This document shows, in pieces, positions 12,071 to 24,127 of a stretch of 64,000 nt of DNA. The DNA comes from Eulemur rufifrons (taxonomy: Eukaryota; Chordata; Mammalia; Primates; Lemuridae), in NCBI RefSeq assembly GCF_041146395.1, contig NC_090995.1, positions 13,767,501 through 13,831,500 on the forward strand. The letters are read 5' to 3'. The notes under the pieces were generated by a model that saw only the letters and a list, made by a program, of their open reading frames with translations, was not told the DNA's origin and searched no databases. Each line of letters opens with the position of its first letter. Position 1 is the stretch's first letter. The position numbers were made by a program, and so were the translations under genes.

Positions 12071-12413
12071 GGCCGGGCGCGGTGGCTCACGCCTGTAATC
12101 CTAGCACTCTGGGAGGCAGAGGCGGGTGGATCGCTCAAGGTCAGGAGTTCGAGACCAGCCTGAGCAAGAGCGAGACCCTGTCTCTACTAAAAATAGAAAA
12201 AAATTATATGGACAACTAAAAATATATATATAGAAAAATTAGGCGGGCATAGTGGCGCATGCCTGTAGTCCCAGCTACTCGGGAGGCTGAGGCAGGAGGA
12301 TCACTTGAGCCCAGGAGTCTGAGGTTGCTGTGAGCTAGGCTGACGCCACGGCACTCACTCTAGCCTGGGCAACAAAGTGAGACTCTGTCTCAAAAAAAAA
12401 AAAAAAAAAAAAA
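12071..12413 (+). mobile_element. lemur-type dimeric Alu SINE, full length with TSD
   Basis: It starts GGCCGGGCGCGGTGGCTCAC and ends in a poly-A of more than 20 bases. The linker reads AATTATATGGACAACTAAAA. A 15-bp target-site duplication, AAAGTCTACAGCTAT, flanks it at 12056-12070 and 12414-12428. The CpG-rich 5' end and perfect TSD suggest a relatively recent insertion. An internal RNA polymerase III promoter would be expected in the left monomer by family. Confidence 0.97.
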
Positions 12414-12428
12414 AAAGTCTACAGCTAT

Positions 12429-13872
12429 GAAAACATGACCTCTTCATGTAGTAAATATGGTCGTGACTGTTTAAAAAGTGTTCAGGAATTTAAAAAAAAA
12501 AAAACCAGCAATGCTGAGATTAGAGCCGTAATTATCAGGAATGGAAGAGGGTGCGTTCTCCCTCCCCTGTTATTTTGTAAACAAAGGTGGAACACGGTTT
12601 TCCTACAATCTCTGGATTTGGCCTGAAGTAAGTAGAAGTGTAAAATAAAATGAAGAAGAAGAGCATCATTCACAATGAACTGAATAGCTTTTGTGCAGTT
12701 AAATGATGGGACTCTTTAAATAAGACGTAATATACTGAAGTCTCTTGAACCAAGACAATGATAGTATTATCATCTAGTGGGATGGTAAAAAGGCTCTTTC
12801 TGGACCGGCTTGGGTCAGATTCCCTGGAAACACCCTCCGGCGTGGAGATGCGTGTGCGAGTTTACTGGGAGGGCTTTCAGGGTGGGATCAGCCTCCGCAG
12901 AGAGGCTGGGGAGGGGAGCAGGACAGCAGTTCCCTGTCGGGCTCCGCTGATCCGAGCGACAGTTCGGAAGCTGGATCAGAGCTGTTGCATCTTGAGACGA
13001 AGCCACCATGTTCACCGTGATGGGAAAGGGCTGGCAGACCTTGGGCTGGGCGGCGCTGTGCTGTTCAGGGCCGTCACTGGAGAGTGACTCAGCCGAGCGC
13101 CATCTGCTAGGACACTCCCAGCAGCTGGAGGAGTTGGCCCATCGGCCTGAAGAGGGGATCGAGGCAGGGCACCCCGGCAACCGCCACCACCCCAACGCTG
13201 CGGGGTGCTGGCCGGTGAGTTCCAAACCCAGTCAAAGAGGAGAAGGAATCATAACAATAGATACATCTGCAAATACCCTGCTGCAACCTAAAATATAGGT
13301 ATGTGGGTTTATGTGCCAACCTTTTAGTGACAGCTGCGAGGCCTTTATTTGAGTAGGGGTCTCTGGTGGATATTTTACATTTTATGCAAATGACATAAGT
13401 GCATCATTGTGTAAAATGTCCTGTTTCAGTTTATTTTTAGAGACGCTTGTGAAACATCTGTCTTTTTTACACATAATTTGAAAGCAATTATTTTATAGTG
13501 ATTCGCCTTTTTTATGTTTTAGTTTTTAAGTTTGATTTTATATTTTGTCATATTATTAAACACACATATTTTAAAGCACCAAATAGTTCTATAAACCTTC
13601 TAATTAGAAACAGCGGGCTCCGTTCCCCCTCTCCTCTCTCCATAGGCAGCCACTTCAACTCCTTTCCGTTTTTCATTTGGATTCACCTCTGTATAAACAC
13701 GTCTATGCTTGTGTTATTTTTTGTGTGTTAATTTTTCAGTTTGTGATGTTTTCTGTTGATGCCTACTACAGAAGCTGATGATTTAGTTTTCTTAACATCT
13801 TCCATCTTTATCTCCCTTGCCATATTCTTCAGCACATGCTTCGCCTTCTGTCGTCCAAATATGGCAAATATT
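12429..13872. other. unassigned sequence including a GC-rich block
   Basis: A GC-richer block at about 12780-13240 contains an ATG in strong Kozak context (GCCACCATGT at 13002-13011) opening a 96-codon frame. A minus-strand frame of 136 codons overlaps it almost entirely. No domain is recognised. It could be a degraded, unassigned LTR-like repeat. An A-run lies at 12492-12503. Confidence 0.4.
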
Positions 13873-14010
13873 GGCCGGGCACAGAGGCTCACGCCTGTAA
13901 TCCCAGCACTTTGTGGGGCTGAGGCAGGAGGATCGCTTGAAGCCAGGAGTTTGAGGCCAGCCTGGGCATCATAGTGAGACCCTGTCTCTACAAATGAAAA
14001 AACAAAACCT
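13873..14010 (+). mobile_element. free Alu left monomer (FLAM/AluJ-like) with TSD
   Basis: GGCCGGGCACAGAGGCTCAC through GTGAGACCCTGTCTCTACAA and an A-rich tail is a single monomer. An imperfect duplication, AAATATGGCAAATAT versus AAATATGACAAATAT, flanks it at 13857-13871 and 14011-14025. Confidence 0.85.
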
Positions 14011-14149
14011 AAATATGACAAATATGGTTATGTTTTAAAGTTACGACTTACACCATTGAGCCGATGTTACTATCACTTATGCTAAGCGGTTTAGTATATT
14101 ACGATTGCATTTACTTTTTAATGTAACTTTTAGAGTATTTTTTTTGGAG

Positions 14150-14260
14150 TTAATAATTACCAGAAATTCTTTATGCCTCAATTTCTTCAATTGTAAAATG
14201 GGGATAATAACTATATCTATCTCATAGGTTAGTCAAAGCTATGTAAGTTTATTAGTTTTC
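14150..14260 (+). repeat. MIR SINE fragment
   Basis: GCCTCAATTTCTTCAATTGT followed by AAAATGGGGATAATAACTAT is the MIR 3' half. Confidence 0.7.
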
Positions 14261-14439
14261 ATTGACTTGGTTCTGTATGTTACCAATCCCTAATTCCTCT
14301 CAAACTTTCTAACAGAACTGTAACATCCTTTCAATACATTTGATTTTATATTAAATGCTCCATTAATCAGCATTGAAGAATATGTATGGCCAGTGCTCTA
14401 ATCTGTACTTTATGAGCAGCAGTCGTTTAATTGAGAGAG

Positions 14440-14592
14440 CGGAGCATGTGGAATTCTTGACAAGGCTGGGCCTGCCCCTGCTAGCTGTATGGCTTTGGGC
14501 CGGCATACTCGAGTCACACCTTTATAATCTGCAGGTGAGAATTGGATTAGACAGTCCTAGGGCCTCTTCCTGCCTTGTTTCTATTACAAAGT
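14440..14592 (+). repeat. MIR SINE fragment (diverged)
   Basis: CTGTATGGCTTTGGGCCGGC and the following 'cctttataatctgcaggtg' segment fit a diverged MIR core. Confidence 0.45.
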
Positions 14593-15376
14593 AAAGGGTA
14601 TGCAGAGAACACCAAACTATACAAAATATTAGATTGCAGTGATATCAGTGGCTACCACCTCTAGCACCACCTCCAGGAGCCCTCTTAATAACCTGTCAGG
14701 CAAAGTTGTGGTGACATCACTCAGACGCCGCTAAGGGAGAATTTTGCTGAGTCATTCTGTCCCAGCAATTGTTTTACCCCTTTGGGACGCCTGGTTGTAA
14801 TTTGCGGGAGCTACCACTATGTGTCGCTGTGGGTCACATAACCACGGGGTCGGGCGAGCTCTACCTTAGGGTTTTACGAGCCTTGAGAACTACCATCTGG
14901 TCATCTTACAGGTTTAGAGCTACATACTTTAAATACTTAAATATAAAAACCCTAAGATGGAAATTAAGAATGATTTTAAAAAGAAGGTATAATAGTAAAA
15001 CCTAAAATGCTCTTTACTTCTTCCATATGCCTTTTCCCTCAAATTTTGTTTCTGCATCTCTCCAAGCTTCTCTGGAATCCTAGACGCTTACTGTATTTCG
15101 TTGATTTTAGGAGAATATGCACATATTTTATATTTTAACATTTCTGAAATTGTGATACTTTATATAATCAAGGGCAACATACAATTATAATTGTTCGCAC
15201 TTTTTCTTTTTTAGTGAAATCTTAAATCAACTTTTATTTGATAAAATACTATATCTGATATTATGATATAGCTATCTTAATTTATTAGAGATCAGGGCTG
15301 TCTTAAAAAAGTTGCATGACAAATGAACTTCTTCCTTTTCTAATCTAATTTTTTTAGAGAGCTCAGAGTGGGAGAA
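14593..15376. other. unique AT-rich non-coding sequence
   Basis: No recognised elements. A 14-bp perfect palindrome ACAATTATAATTGT lies at 15181-15194. Confidence 0.5.
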
Positions 15377-15379
15377 ATA

Positions 15380-15545
15380 GAAACGTTTATTGAATGTCCA
15401 CCAGATGTCTGAGCCATGTGCTTTGCATGTATGGTATATTTAATACTCGTAACACTGCCAAATAGGCTTTTTTTGTTCCCATCTTACAGACAAGAAAACT
15501 GAGGCCTAGAAAGGTCAGTAACTTGTACAGAGTCATAGTGCTAGT
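15380..15545 (-). repeat. MIR SINE (antisense)
   Basis: TTATTGAATGTCCACCAGAT, then CCATCTTACAGACAAGAAAA and CTGAGGCCTAGAAAGGTCAG reproduce the antisense MIR core. Confidence 0.8.
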
Positions 15546-17044
15546 ATGGGTCACTGTCTGAAATGATGTATTTTTGTATCTCTCACTACAAATCTTACAC
15601 TTCCCCTGCAATGTTGCATCGATATTTTAGGTTACAATCTTTAACACCAGAACATTTTTCTAATATATGGAACTCGGCCCTCTTTGAACAAGGTAGTTTT
15701 CTGAGAGCCCTTTAAAAACGTTGACATCTCTGATGAAACAGCATACGAATGATTTTTGCTGAACTCCAGTCTGAATCTTGGTGATTAAGAGGACTGAGTG
15801 AGACTCGAAGTTTCTGAGAGGTGAATTGCTCCTCCAGAGAGTAACCAGTGCTCTGCAAGAGACAGCAGGGCTTGTGTCATGACTCATTTGGGACGTTTGG
15901 ATTCCTGTTGTCTTCTGGTGTGCTACTTGAAGAAATAGCTTTCAAAATGCCTTGAATTGAAAAAGAAACAAACAAGCAAACAGAAAACCCCAAGGAGTGT
16001 TTCCTCCACGTCTCTCACTTAACAGAGAGCTGGCTGACGGACTTGAGGATGGGGTTCCAGTCAGCGTCCACAGGAGTCCTGGAGATCCAGGCTGCAGCAA
16101 GATGTCACTTAACTTCCCAAGGGGCGAGGCTGAGAAGCGGAGCAAACGCCTTTCATGCGTCTTGTCTTCTTTGCTTTGACAGTCCCTGGCATGCAAATGG
16201 CACTCACGGGTAATGTCAAGAAGGGCAGGGGGGGAAGAAAGAGGCAGTTCCCTGATTATCCTTGTGTTTGCACAGGCCAGAGGCAGCTAAATTTCAATTC
16301 CCAGCGGCTCTTGGAAATTGCTGAAACACGTTCCCTTTTAGTTCCCCACCTCAAGTCCCGAAGGGCATTTGTTGTCTACAAGCTGTACTTATGTTTTCCA
16401 TTTCCGATCCTCTTTGTTTTAAGTTCCCTTCATTTGTAAATCTGAAAACAAAACATTAGCAATCTGTCAGAGGTTCTGTTCCTTTCATTTGTCTACGGTT
16501 TTAGCATCAGAATCCCCCTTTTATAGCAGCCACGTGTGTGCTCTTAGGATGATAAATAACCTGTTGTCCAATTTTGCGATGATTCCTCAAATAGAGGGCT
16601 TGGGAGGACAACATGCACGAGAAATAATAGCTGAAAACTCCAGATCGCTGAGACGTGAGTTGATTGCCATTGTTTGAAGTTTCCTTGGCTGAAAGACAAT
16701 AATACTATTTGCTGAAGCAATTTTGAAGTGATGTATTTAACTTTCCATCTCTTACGTGGTATAATGACTCTATTATGTGCTATCTGGGTGAAAACTGTTG
16801 GGTGAAAACTATTTGCACCTATTCAGAGCCATCCATGCATCTTCACGGTGCTCACTCTGGCACGGGAGGCCGAGTGACGGCCGTGAGCTCTTCACTGTAT
16901 CTCAAATTCCAGATCCTCCGATGTGAAATCATGAGAGATAGGGGAACGTGGTCAAACGTAAGATGCGAAGTCACCCAGGGTCTTTCTGAATACGAAAATC
17001 AGGGCATCTTCCAGTCCTTCTCGTATGTGATGTTTTAGCTGCAT
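15546..17044. other. unique non-coding sequence
   Basis: No recognised repeat or splice-flanked open frame. Short ORFs overlap on both strands near 15.9-16.2 kb. Confidence 0.5.
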
Positions 17045-17300
17045 TTCACTCATTTATTTAACGATGGATCCCTTCCATCATTCAGCAGATATTCATTGAA
17101 CACCGGGCGTGTGTCGTGTGCTGTGCCGAGTTCTGTCGGTAAGACAGTCCTCGTCTCCGAAGCGCTGATGTTCTCTGAGAGCTACAGACAGGTAGGCAGT
17201 TCTGTGTCCTGGGATGAGCACTGTGATAGGGAAATACGCTGTGAGGGGGCAGCGGGTAGAAGAAGATCGTAGTTCTAATTTGGGAGACCAGGAAGATTCT
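17045..17300 (-). repeat. L2 LINE 3' end (antisense)
   Basis: CAGATATTCATTGAACACCG is the reverse of the L2 3' terminus. The following GATAGGGAAATACGCTGTGA and GGGAGACCAGGAAGATTCTT match the antisense 3' UTR region. Confidence 0.7.
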
Positions 17301-17309
17301 TTCCAGAAG

Positions 17310-17572
17310 TGTTGCCCTAGGCTTGCTTCTGTGACAGTGCTCTAGTCTGGCTCTGCTCCTGCTCCTCTGGCTGCCTTTTCTTAATTTCTCCAGCTGGCTC
17401 TTCTTTCTCTTCCTCTTAATATTGGTGCTCGCTGGGCTTTGCTTCAGCCCCTAATTTTTTATAATTATATACTTTCCCAGGCACTCTCAATCATATCTGT
17501 GGCTTCAACTATCCTTATACACAGTTGGTGCCTAACTTGATCTCTAACCAGCTTTAGACTATTAAATTCGTG
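17310..17572 (+). repeat. L2 LINE ORF2 fragment (sense)
   Basis: Pyrimidine-rich CTCCTCTGGCTGCCTTTTCT, then CAGCTGGCTCTTCTTTCTCT and ATCATATCTGTGGCTTCAAC match the sense strand of L2 ORF2. It lies between two antisense L2 pieces. Confidence 0.55.
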
Positions 17573-17574
17573 AC

Positions 17575-18540
17575 TTATTCATTATTCTATCAAACATCTA
17601 TTGACTATCTACCGTGTACCAGGCCATGCCTGGGGTAACAGAGATGAATTTAATTTGCCTTCAATAGTGTTCATTGAGTTCTCTGTCGAACAAGAACTTA
17701 AGACATTATAAAATACGTGAGAATGAGGAATTTTAGGAACAGAGAGAGACAAACCACTAACTACTCCCGGAGGAGTCGGAGAAATCTTTGCAGGGGGAGG
17801 TAGGAATTGGCCAGTTGTTTAGGAGAAGGGATTTTTGAACACAGGAAATATAATAGTATGTGCAAGGTGTCTCCCTGGCTTGTCCAGAGAACAATCTAAA
17901 GATTGGTGTGGCTCGTTTGTAGGATGTGAATTGGAAAGCTTCAGACTCTAAGCCTGACAAAGCACGGTGCGGTTAGATTGCCAACAGACACCGTGCTCAG
18001 AAGCAAGTATATCAGGCCTCAGGGAGCCAGCAGAGATCTTTACACTTGGCAAATTGCAGAATCCAATTTGTCTTAGGCAGACATCCTGTTGGCAACGTAC
18101 AGATGGGTTGTTGGCATGGAGATCTGGTAGAAAAGAAGAGGTGACTGGGATCTGAACAGAGGCAGTGGCAGGGGCCATGAGAGAAGGAAGCTTTGTCATC
18201 TGAGAGGGTTTTCTGCAGTAGAATCAGTAGCACGTGCTGGGTAAGGAAGGGGAAGAGTGAAAAGACTGCAGTTGAGTGAGTGGACGGTCTCACCGTTGAC
18301 CAAGATGTGAACAACTGGAGACAGATTTAGAGTGGGGAGCACACTGCGCTCAGTTTTGGACAAGTCAATGTGTAGGTGCCTTTGGGACATTCCATATCTA
18401 TTGGGCAATTATTAATAGAAACAGTGAGTTTGGAGCTTGGGAGGGGGATCAGGGATGGACAAACACACTTAAAATGATCATCGTGTAGCTAATAATTGAA
18501 GCCATACAAGTGGGTGGAGGTGATGTTCACATCCTACAGC
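17575..18540 (-). repeat. L2 LINE fragment (antisense)
   Basis: The copy starts with a diverged L2 3' terminus (TCTATTGACTATCTACCGTG). It extends to TTTTGGACAAGTCAATGTGT, which corresponds to antisense L2 ORF2 (usual form 'ttttggacatgttaagttt'). The intervening ORFs are antisense artefacts. Confidence 0.65.
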
Positions 18541-18799
18541 CATTGTGCCATTAGAATAGGAGTAAGAGTATGCACTGTACCGGCTTCCAGAGAGTTCTCT
18601 GGGGCGAGAGACATAGTCAGATACATGCAATGTGATATGGAAAAGGTCATGATAGAAGTGTGTACAAGGTACGGAGTTGGCACAAAGAAAAAAGATCACC
18701 CAGGAAAGATGGAAGACAAGGAAGGGAAGAACACCAAGGACAGAACTCAGTCGAACTTCTCCAAAGAATGCGCTTCACAGATTTGCTAATCATCTCTCG
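18541..18799. other. probable L2 continuation or unique sequence
   Basis: Purine-rich DNA that may still be degraded antisense L2. No gene was recognised. Confidence 0.35.
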
Positions 18800-18897
18800 A
18801 AGGAGCGCGTGATATAGCTCATCCATCTCCCCGCTACCCGCAGTGCCCAGCCTGCTCCTGGAACAGAAATGCTCAGTGGTGTTTGTTGAATAAATGG
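18800..18897 (+). repeat. L2 LINE 3' end (sense)
   Basis: AGTGCCCAGCCTGCTCCTGG and TTTGTTGAATAAATGGGCCC follow the L2 3' terminus. Confidence 0.65.
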
Positions 18898-19784
18898 GCC
18901 CAGGGCAGTTGGAAAACACAAAAAGAGGAAGGAGAATCGTGGGATTTCCCTGAGCCCTGGGGGACGCTGTAATCGTCTCTCGTTAGCCTCTCACCTGGGG
19001 AGCTGGGGCAGGTGGAGCTCACGGTAAACGCTCTGAAGACATGAAAAGGCCGCAGTTTACAACCAGGGCGAGGACTGCATCTGTCAGGGCCCTAATTGTG
19101 GAATGTGCTTATGGAGAACCGGACCTTTTTATTTTTATTTCTGGTGTGCAGTAAGATCGTGTAGCCATCGAGTTTCTGTCCAACCGTCACTTAGAGGATC
19201 TGAGATAATGACACATCGCCATTCACTCACTAATGACAGCGCTGGGCTTTCGCACAGGAACTCGTCACGCCGGGCCGGGCCACCTCCGTTCTTCTTGTGC
19301 CTCCATTTAAATGATGTGTAATAGCCAGGAATTATGAAAATGTCTTTCTTCCCCAAACTTCTCCTTCCTCTCTACCTCCCGAATTTGCACATTAGCATCT
19401 CATCAGCTTAGATTACAAATGAACAGTTGTTTTTTTAAGACGGATCTATTCAGGTACCTATCAGTACACAGAATTACTATGAAAAAGAAAAAGAAAGGAA
19501 AACAATGTTTTAAGAGCCTTATGATAAAAGACATCCCCCTAGCCCAGTACCTGACTCCAACATGAAGGATCTTTCCTGGGGTAGAGCACCTTCAACTCCA
19601 TAGCCCGAGGCCGGCTCTCAGCTGCGTTCCCATCTTTCCTGGGAAGTCTGAAGGAGGGAATCTGATCATTGGGCATCCCTGCCCCAGATAACTGCGGTTA
19701 TGCTGTAATGTTTTCCACTGTTTGATCTGGTTGACATTGAGTTTTTCAAGTTAAAAAAAAATTATTTTTCCTGATTGTGTTCAG
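18898..19784. other. unique non-coding sequence
   Basis: No recognised repeat or gene. A-rich stretches occur near 19480-19510. Confidence 0.5.
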
Positions 19785-19820
19785 TCTCCTGCAGCAGAAA
19801 ACATCATGCTTTTCTGGAGG
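19785..19820 (+). other. weak microexon candidate
   Basis: A polypyrimidine tract ending ATTGTGTTCAG precedes 36 bp that are followed by AGG|GTGAGT, a near-consensus donor. One frame reads SPAAENIMLFWR and another is also open. With only 36 bp, this could easily be chance. Confidence 0.15.
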
Positions 19821-19875
19821 GTGAGTTGTGGAAGCTCCTTGAATGTTTTGCTCAATAATTCAGACTTGCAAACAT

Positions 19876-19878
<3 letters not shown>

Positions 19879-19915
<37 letters not shown>
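19879..19915. repeat. (TG)n microsatellite
   Basis: About 18 uninterrupted TG units. Confidence 0.97.
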
Positions 19916-19916
<1 letters not shown>

Positions 19917-20257
19917 GAAAATGATCATATCACTTTTCCCTCCTCTCAGCTACTGCGTCGTATCACGGTATAAATCATTATTCATATAGTTTAACCAGGA
20001 GTGTGAAAATTTACCAGTATATAAGAGTCCGAAGATCATTTGAGGAAGAGAAGGCCAGTCCTGCCTCCCACTCGCAGCCACCTGCTCTGCTAGAGCCCAG
20101 GCTTCGGGTGAGCGTGTGGCTTTCCCTGGCTCCCCCGGCCACCGCTCTGTGCTTTGGTGGCGCAAGTCTGTTCCTATAAATAGGCATCTGTGAGCTCTGT
20201 AGGGTGAGTGTGGTTGCCGACAGAGCTGGAGAAGATGTCCAGAATTCCCAGAAGTTG
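19916..20257. other. unique non-coding sequence
   Basis: No recognised elements. Confidence 0.5.
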
Positions 20258-20420
20258 TAAGACTAGCTGTTATTTATGTACATCACCTTAGACTCTCATG
20301 TAATACTCTAAGGTAGGTGGTCGTGTTCCCATTTTGCAGGTAGGAAATTGAGGCTCAGGGTAAAGTGATGACCCCCAGTCTGTGTAACAAGGGGCAGGGC
20401 TGGGATCTGACCATTCCCCT
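20258..20420 (-). repeat. MIR SINE (antisense)
   Basis: CCCATTTTGCAGGTAGGAAA, then TTGAGGCTCAGGGTAAAGTG and GGGCAGGGCTGGGATCTGAC are the antisense MIR core. Confidence 0.8.
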
Positions 20421-21744
20421 CCCAGTAAGACACCCCGTTCCCAGAGGGACTCCTTCGGCCTACCTGGGCTTTTATGTGAGCATCTCTTAGGAGAAGGGTG
20501 TCCAGGTGCCACGAGCTATTCAGTGGGCGTGGCTTTCTTCTCGGGGCTTCAGAAAGAAGGTGGTGGTCGGCCAGGCTGGAGGGAGTGGGGACGGAGGCCA
20601 CAGGGAGGGCGAAACTCTGGGTGGTGGTCCCAGCCAGGAGTTGGCTGAGGATACGGATTCTCTTCTGTTGGCTTCGAAATTGAGTATGAAGAGTGAGGAA
20701 CAGAGGATCGGGTTAGTGACAATACTCCTCTCTACTTCAAGGAAACACACAGTCTTAAGGATGCAGGAGAATTGGGATCGTTAATGTGGACAAAATTCTC
20801 TACTTTCTAAGGGCTTATGACCACGGCAGGTTACGCTAGTCATTTGAAAGGGTCGACTCTCAGTCCCTCAAGGGTGTCAGTTCAGCTCCAGGGAGGTCTC
20901 AGCCCCACACTGTGTCAGCAAAGTGACATTTCCTTCAGTGAACTGTCTTCTTTATTCTTTGGTGCTTTCTTTGGCTCTACCTTGTGCCAGACCTGAAAAT
21001 CTGGAGCCGCCGGCTCCGGTCCAGCCTCCTCTGGAGCGCGGTGGCAGGGTTCCAATTCCTTACGGTGGGGAGTGTGAAGACATTCCTGCCTGTGGGGTAA
21101 TATTGATGGCTTTGTCAGCTTTTGGCACCATGCAGAGGGGCTCAAGATGGCCAAAGGAGCTTTAGTGGAAGATAAATGTGTGTTTAGAAGGATGATCCGG
21201 GGACCAGAGTTACAGTGCAGACTCCCAGCAATAGGCTTGTCCTAGTCCAGAACGTTCCCTGAAAGAAGAAATTCCTGGTTCAGCAGTAGCCCGGAGTCAA
21301 ACGTGACCAAAGCAGAAACATTTGCCCTTGGAGTTGCCGTTTAGCTCAGAGGTGCTGTGCCTGCCCACAGCTGTGTGTGTGATGTGCCTCCTCCTGTCCT
21401 CTTCGCTGTCCTCTTCCCTAGTTCCATCTGAAGGTGCGGGTGACTGAAGGGGCCTGTGTGTGTGTTTCCACCCCCACCCTGGAATCAACTGACCTCACCC
21501 TGGCTTTAGTGTTAATCTTTATTTCTGGAAGAGTAAGACAGAGCCCAATACATCAAGGGTTCAATACTGTTACCTTACACAAAGCATTTTAAAGTATATG
21601 ATTTTTCATCTCATCCTCATAATCTGGGTGGGCAGGAAAAAGTATTATCTTCTGTTAAGGACTGATGCTGGTGCATTAATCAAGGTTATGAGAACAGTTG
21701 GTGGAACCAGGACTGGTGCTGGGGTTTTTCTGATTCTTAGATCT
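20421..21744. other. unique non-coding sequence
   Basis: Several short ORFs overlap on both strands with no splice signals or recognisable domains. The 21598-21740 part may contain a weak antisense MIR-like segment. Confidence 0.45.
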
Positions 21745-22105
21745 ACACGCAGGGGTAGACAAACTGCAGCTTGCAGGCCAAATCTGACCCGCTTCCTGTT
21801 TTTGTATGGTCTGAAAGCTAAAAATGGTTTTCACATTTTTAAATAGTTGGGGGAAAAAAAACAAAAGAAAAAGCGTACTATTTCATGACACATGAAAATT
21901 GTATGGAATTCCAGTTTCAGTGTCTATAGAACAAGGTTTTATTGGCACACAGCCAAGCTTATTCATTTATGTGGTGTCTACAGCTCCTTTCAGGCTATGG
22001 TGACAGAGCGGAGTAGCTGTGACAGGTCCCTTATGGCCCTCAAAGCTGAAAATATTTACTATCTGGTCCTTTACAGGAAAATCTTGCTGACCTCTGGCAT
22101 AGAAG
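21745..22105. repeat. non-autonomous hAT-type DNA transposon
   Basis: The copy begins GGTAGACAAACTGCAGCTTG and ends TCTTGCTGACCTCTGG. It contains GGTTTTATTGGCACACAGCC and TGAAAATATTTACTATCTGG. This is the well-known mammalian repeat whose ends read GGTTGGCAAACT...AGTTTGCCGACC. I do not assign a subfamily. A second, internally deleted copy lies at 55.5 kb. Confidence 0.7.
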
Positions 22106-22124
22106 ATCAATAATTAGAGACCCT

Positions 22125-22585
22125 GGTACATATTTTCTGTGTGAGTTTGCTAGAACTGCCAGAAAATGTACTGCAAACTGGGTGCTTAAAACAGCAGATG
22201 TTTGTTGTCTCGGAGTTCTGGAGTCCAGGAGTCCAAACTCTAGGTGTTGGCAAGGCTGTGCTCTCTCTGTGACATGGGCAGAATCCTTTGCCTCCTCCTG
22301 GCTTCTGGTGGTGGCCTGAATGTTCCTCTGCCGGTAGCTGCATCAGTCCGGTCTCTGATTTCCTTCTTCCCGTGGCTGTCCTCTCTGCTTCCCTCTGTCT
22401 GTGTCCGAATTCCCCCTTTGTATGAGGGCGCCAGTCGTACCGGATTAGGACCTACCCTAATTATCTCATGTTAACTGGGTCATCTGCGAAGAGACCCTAC
22501 TTCCAAATAAGGTCACTTTCACAGGTACCAGGGGTTAGGACATCAGTGTCTCTTTGGGGGGACACAATGCGACCCATGAGACTCT
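22125..22585 (-). mobile_element. MaLR (MLT1-like) LTR, antisense
   Basis: GTGAGTTTGCTAGAACTGCC, the GGAGTTCTGGAGTCCAGGAG segment, then AGAGACCCTACTTCCAAATA and GGTACCAGGGGTTAGGACAT reproduce an antisense MaLR LTR. It has no internal region, so it is a solo LTR. Confidence 0.75.
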
Positions 22586-23823
22586 CCACTGTTGTGTGTC
22601 GTCCCCTCATTACTCTTCCTGTGTCCCTGCCTTCCTCCCTCTGGACCTCCACCCCCGCCCCTTCCTTTTTCCCTCCTCCTGCCTCCCTTGCCTTAGTCAC
22701 TGTCTGTCCCACAGACGTCTGTGAAGTCCCCAACGTGTTTGCTTCCTGTGCCATCGCTGTGCCACAGTAGAGGCAGAAAGACGATTAGGAGCTGGTCTCC
22801 GGCCTCCTGCGCTAACCGTGCCACGCAGAAGATAAATCACCTGTGACAAGTGTTGCAAAAGAGGTGTAAGGTACAGTGGAAGTTTGGAGGCATTTTAAGG
22901 ATTTAAATGCCCGAATACCGAGTAATAATCTTTTAAAATCATTGACGTGGTCCTATTATTTAAGTACCACCTCTGTCGACTCAAAAATGATAGATGCCAA
23001 TCATACATAGAATTTTAGTGTAGAGTCTTCTCACTATTCTTTTTAAAGTGAAAATGTGTAGAAATGCTCTGCTTCTCTTTTTTGGTCTCAATTCCTTCAG
23101 TCTTTCCTCCTTTCAGGATTTACTGTGTCAGAGTAGGAGACTCTGCTTTGGGAGAGACAATGGGACCAGATGCCGCGTGGCGGCCTCGTGTGATGCTGTA
23201 TTAATGCTCGTGGCTTTAGGGGAACTTGGTCTGAAGCTTGGGGCGATGGAGCTCGTCACCACTCAGCTGCCTTTTGTCCAAATAGGTTGCTTTTTGTTGT
23301 ATCTTCTTTGAGCCTCTTTGTTGCTCTGCTCTCGCCTGGTACTAATTGGCCACCTTCAAATACTGTTGCGAAGTGCATGAAATGGGTTCTGACAGCTTCT
23401 CCTCCCTGAGCCCCAGAGCTCAATGTCCCGCCGGCTTTACGAGGGCCTCCTTGGCAGGGTCAGGGGCGGGAGGGCGCAGCAGAGGAAGCGTTTGTCTTTT
23501 CTGTGCTGGTTCCGGCAGGGGCTACTGGGGGCTGTTGCCCAGGTCGTATCAGTTTACCTGTGTGCAGTTTGTAAACCGGCAGTTCCTTCTGGTCTCTGCA
23601 GAGTCAGAGCTTCCTGCTGGCTCCCTGTCCGGCAGGTGCTAACCTGGTGGAAGGTGTCAAAGATCCACCCCTGCAGGAAAGGGAATGGGTGATAAAGAGA
23701 AACTCCCCTTCTCCTGGCAGTATTCTCTGTCTAGGGCTCGTGGTTACCGCGGACCTTAACTTTGCCCTGACCTTTATATGTCCATTTCTCAGTCTCCACT
23801 CTGCCTAGCCACCCACCCCCACT
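22586..23823. other. unique sequence with a pyrimidine-rich stretch
   Basis: A C/T-rich stretch runs from about 22610 to 22700. Short ORFs exist but lack splice context or domains. Confidence 0.5.
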
Positions 23824-23829
23824 CTTTTA

Positions 23830-24127
23830 TTTTTCTGGTAGGGCAGAGTCTCGCTCTGTCACCCAGGCTGGAGCACAGTGGCCGGATCACAGCTCACTGC
23901 AGCCTCAGACTCCTGGGCTCAAGTGATCCTCCTGGCTTAGCCTCCCAAGAACCTGGGACTACGGGCCTGAACCACCAGCTCCAGCTAATTCTTTAATTTT
24001 TTTTTTTTTATGGGAACAGGGTCTCACTATGTTACCTTGGCTGATCTCAGACTCCTGGCCTCAAGTGATTCTCCCACCTTGGCCTCCAAACGTGCTGGGA
24101 TGACAGGCATGAGCCACCACACCCAAC
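23830..24127 (-). mobile_element. older AluJ-like dimer
   Basis: CAGAGTCTCGCTCTGTCACC through CTGCAGCCTCAGACTCCTGG is one antisense monomer. The second ends GAGCCACCACACCCAACC. It has no lemur-type TATATA linker: the linker is a plain T-run. Divergence is higher than in the AluL copies. Confidence 0.85.

Noticed and set aside
14523..14533. CTGCAG|GTGAG donor-like site
   Set aside because: It lies within a diverged MIR, with no acceptor or open frame.
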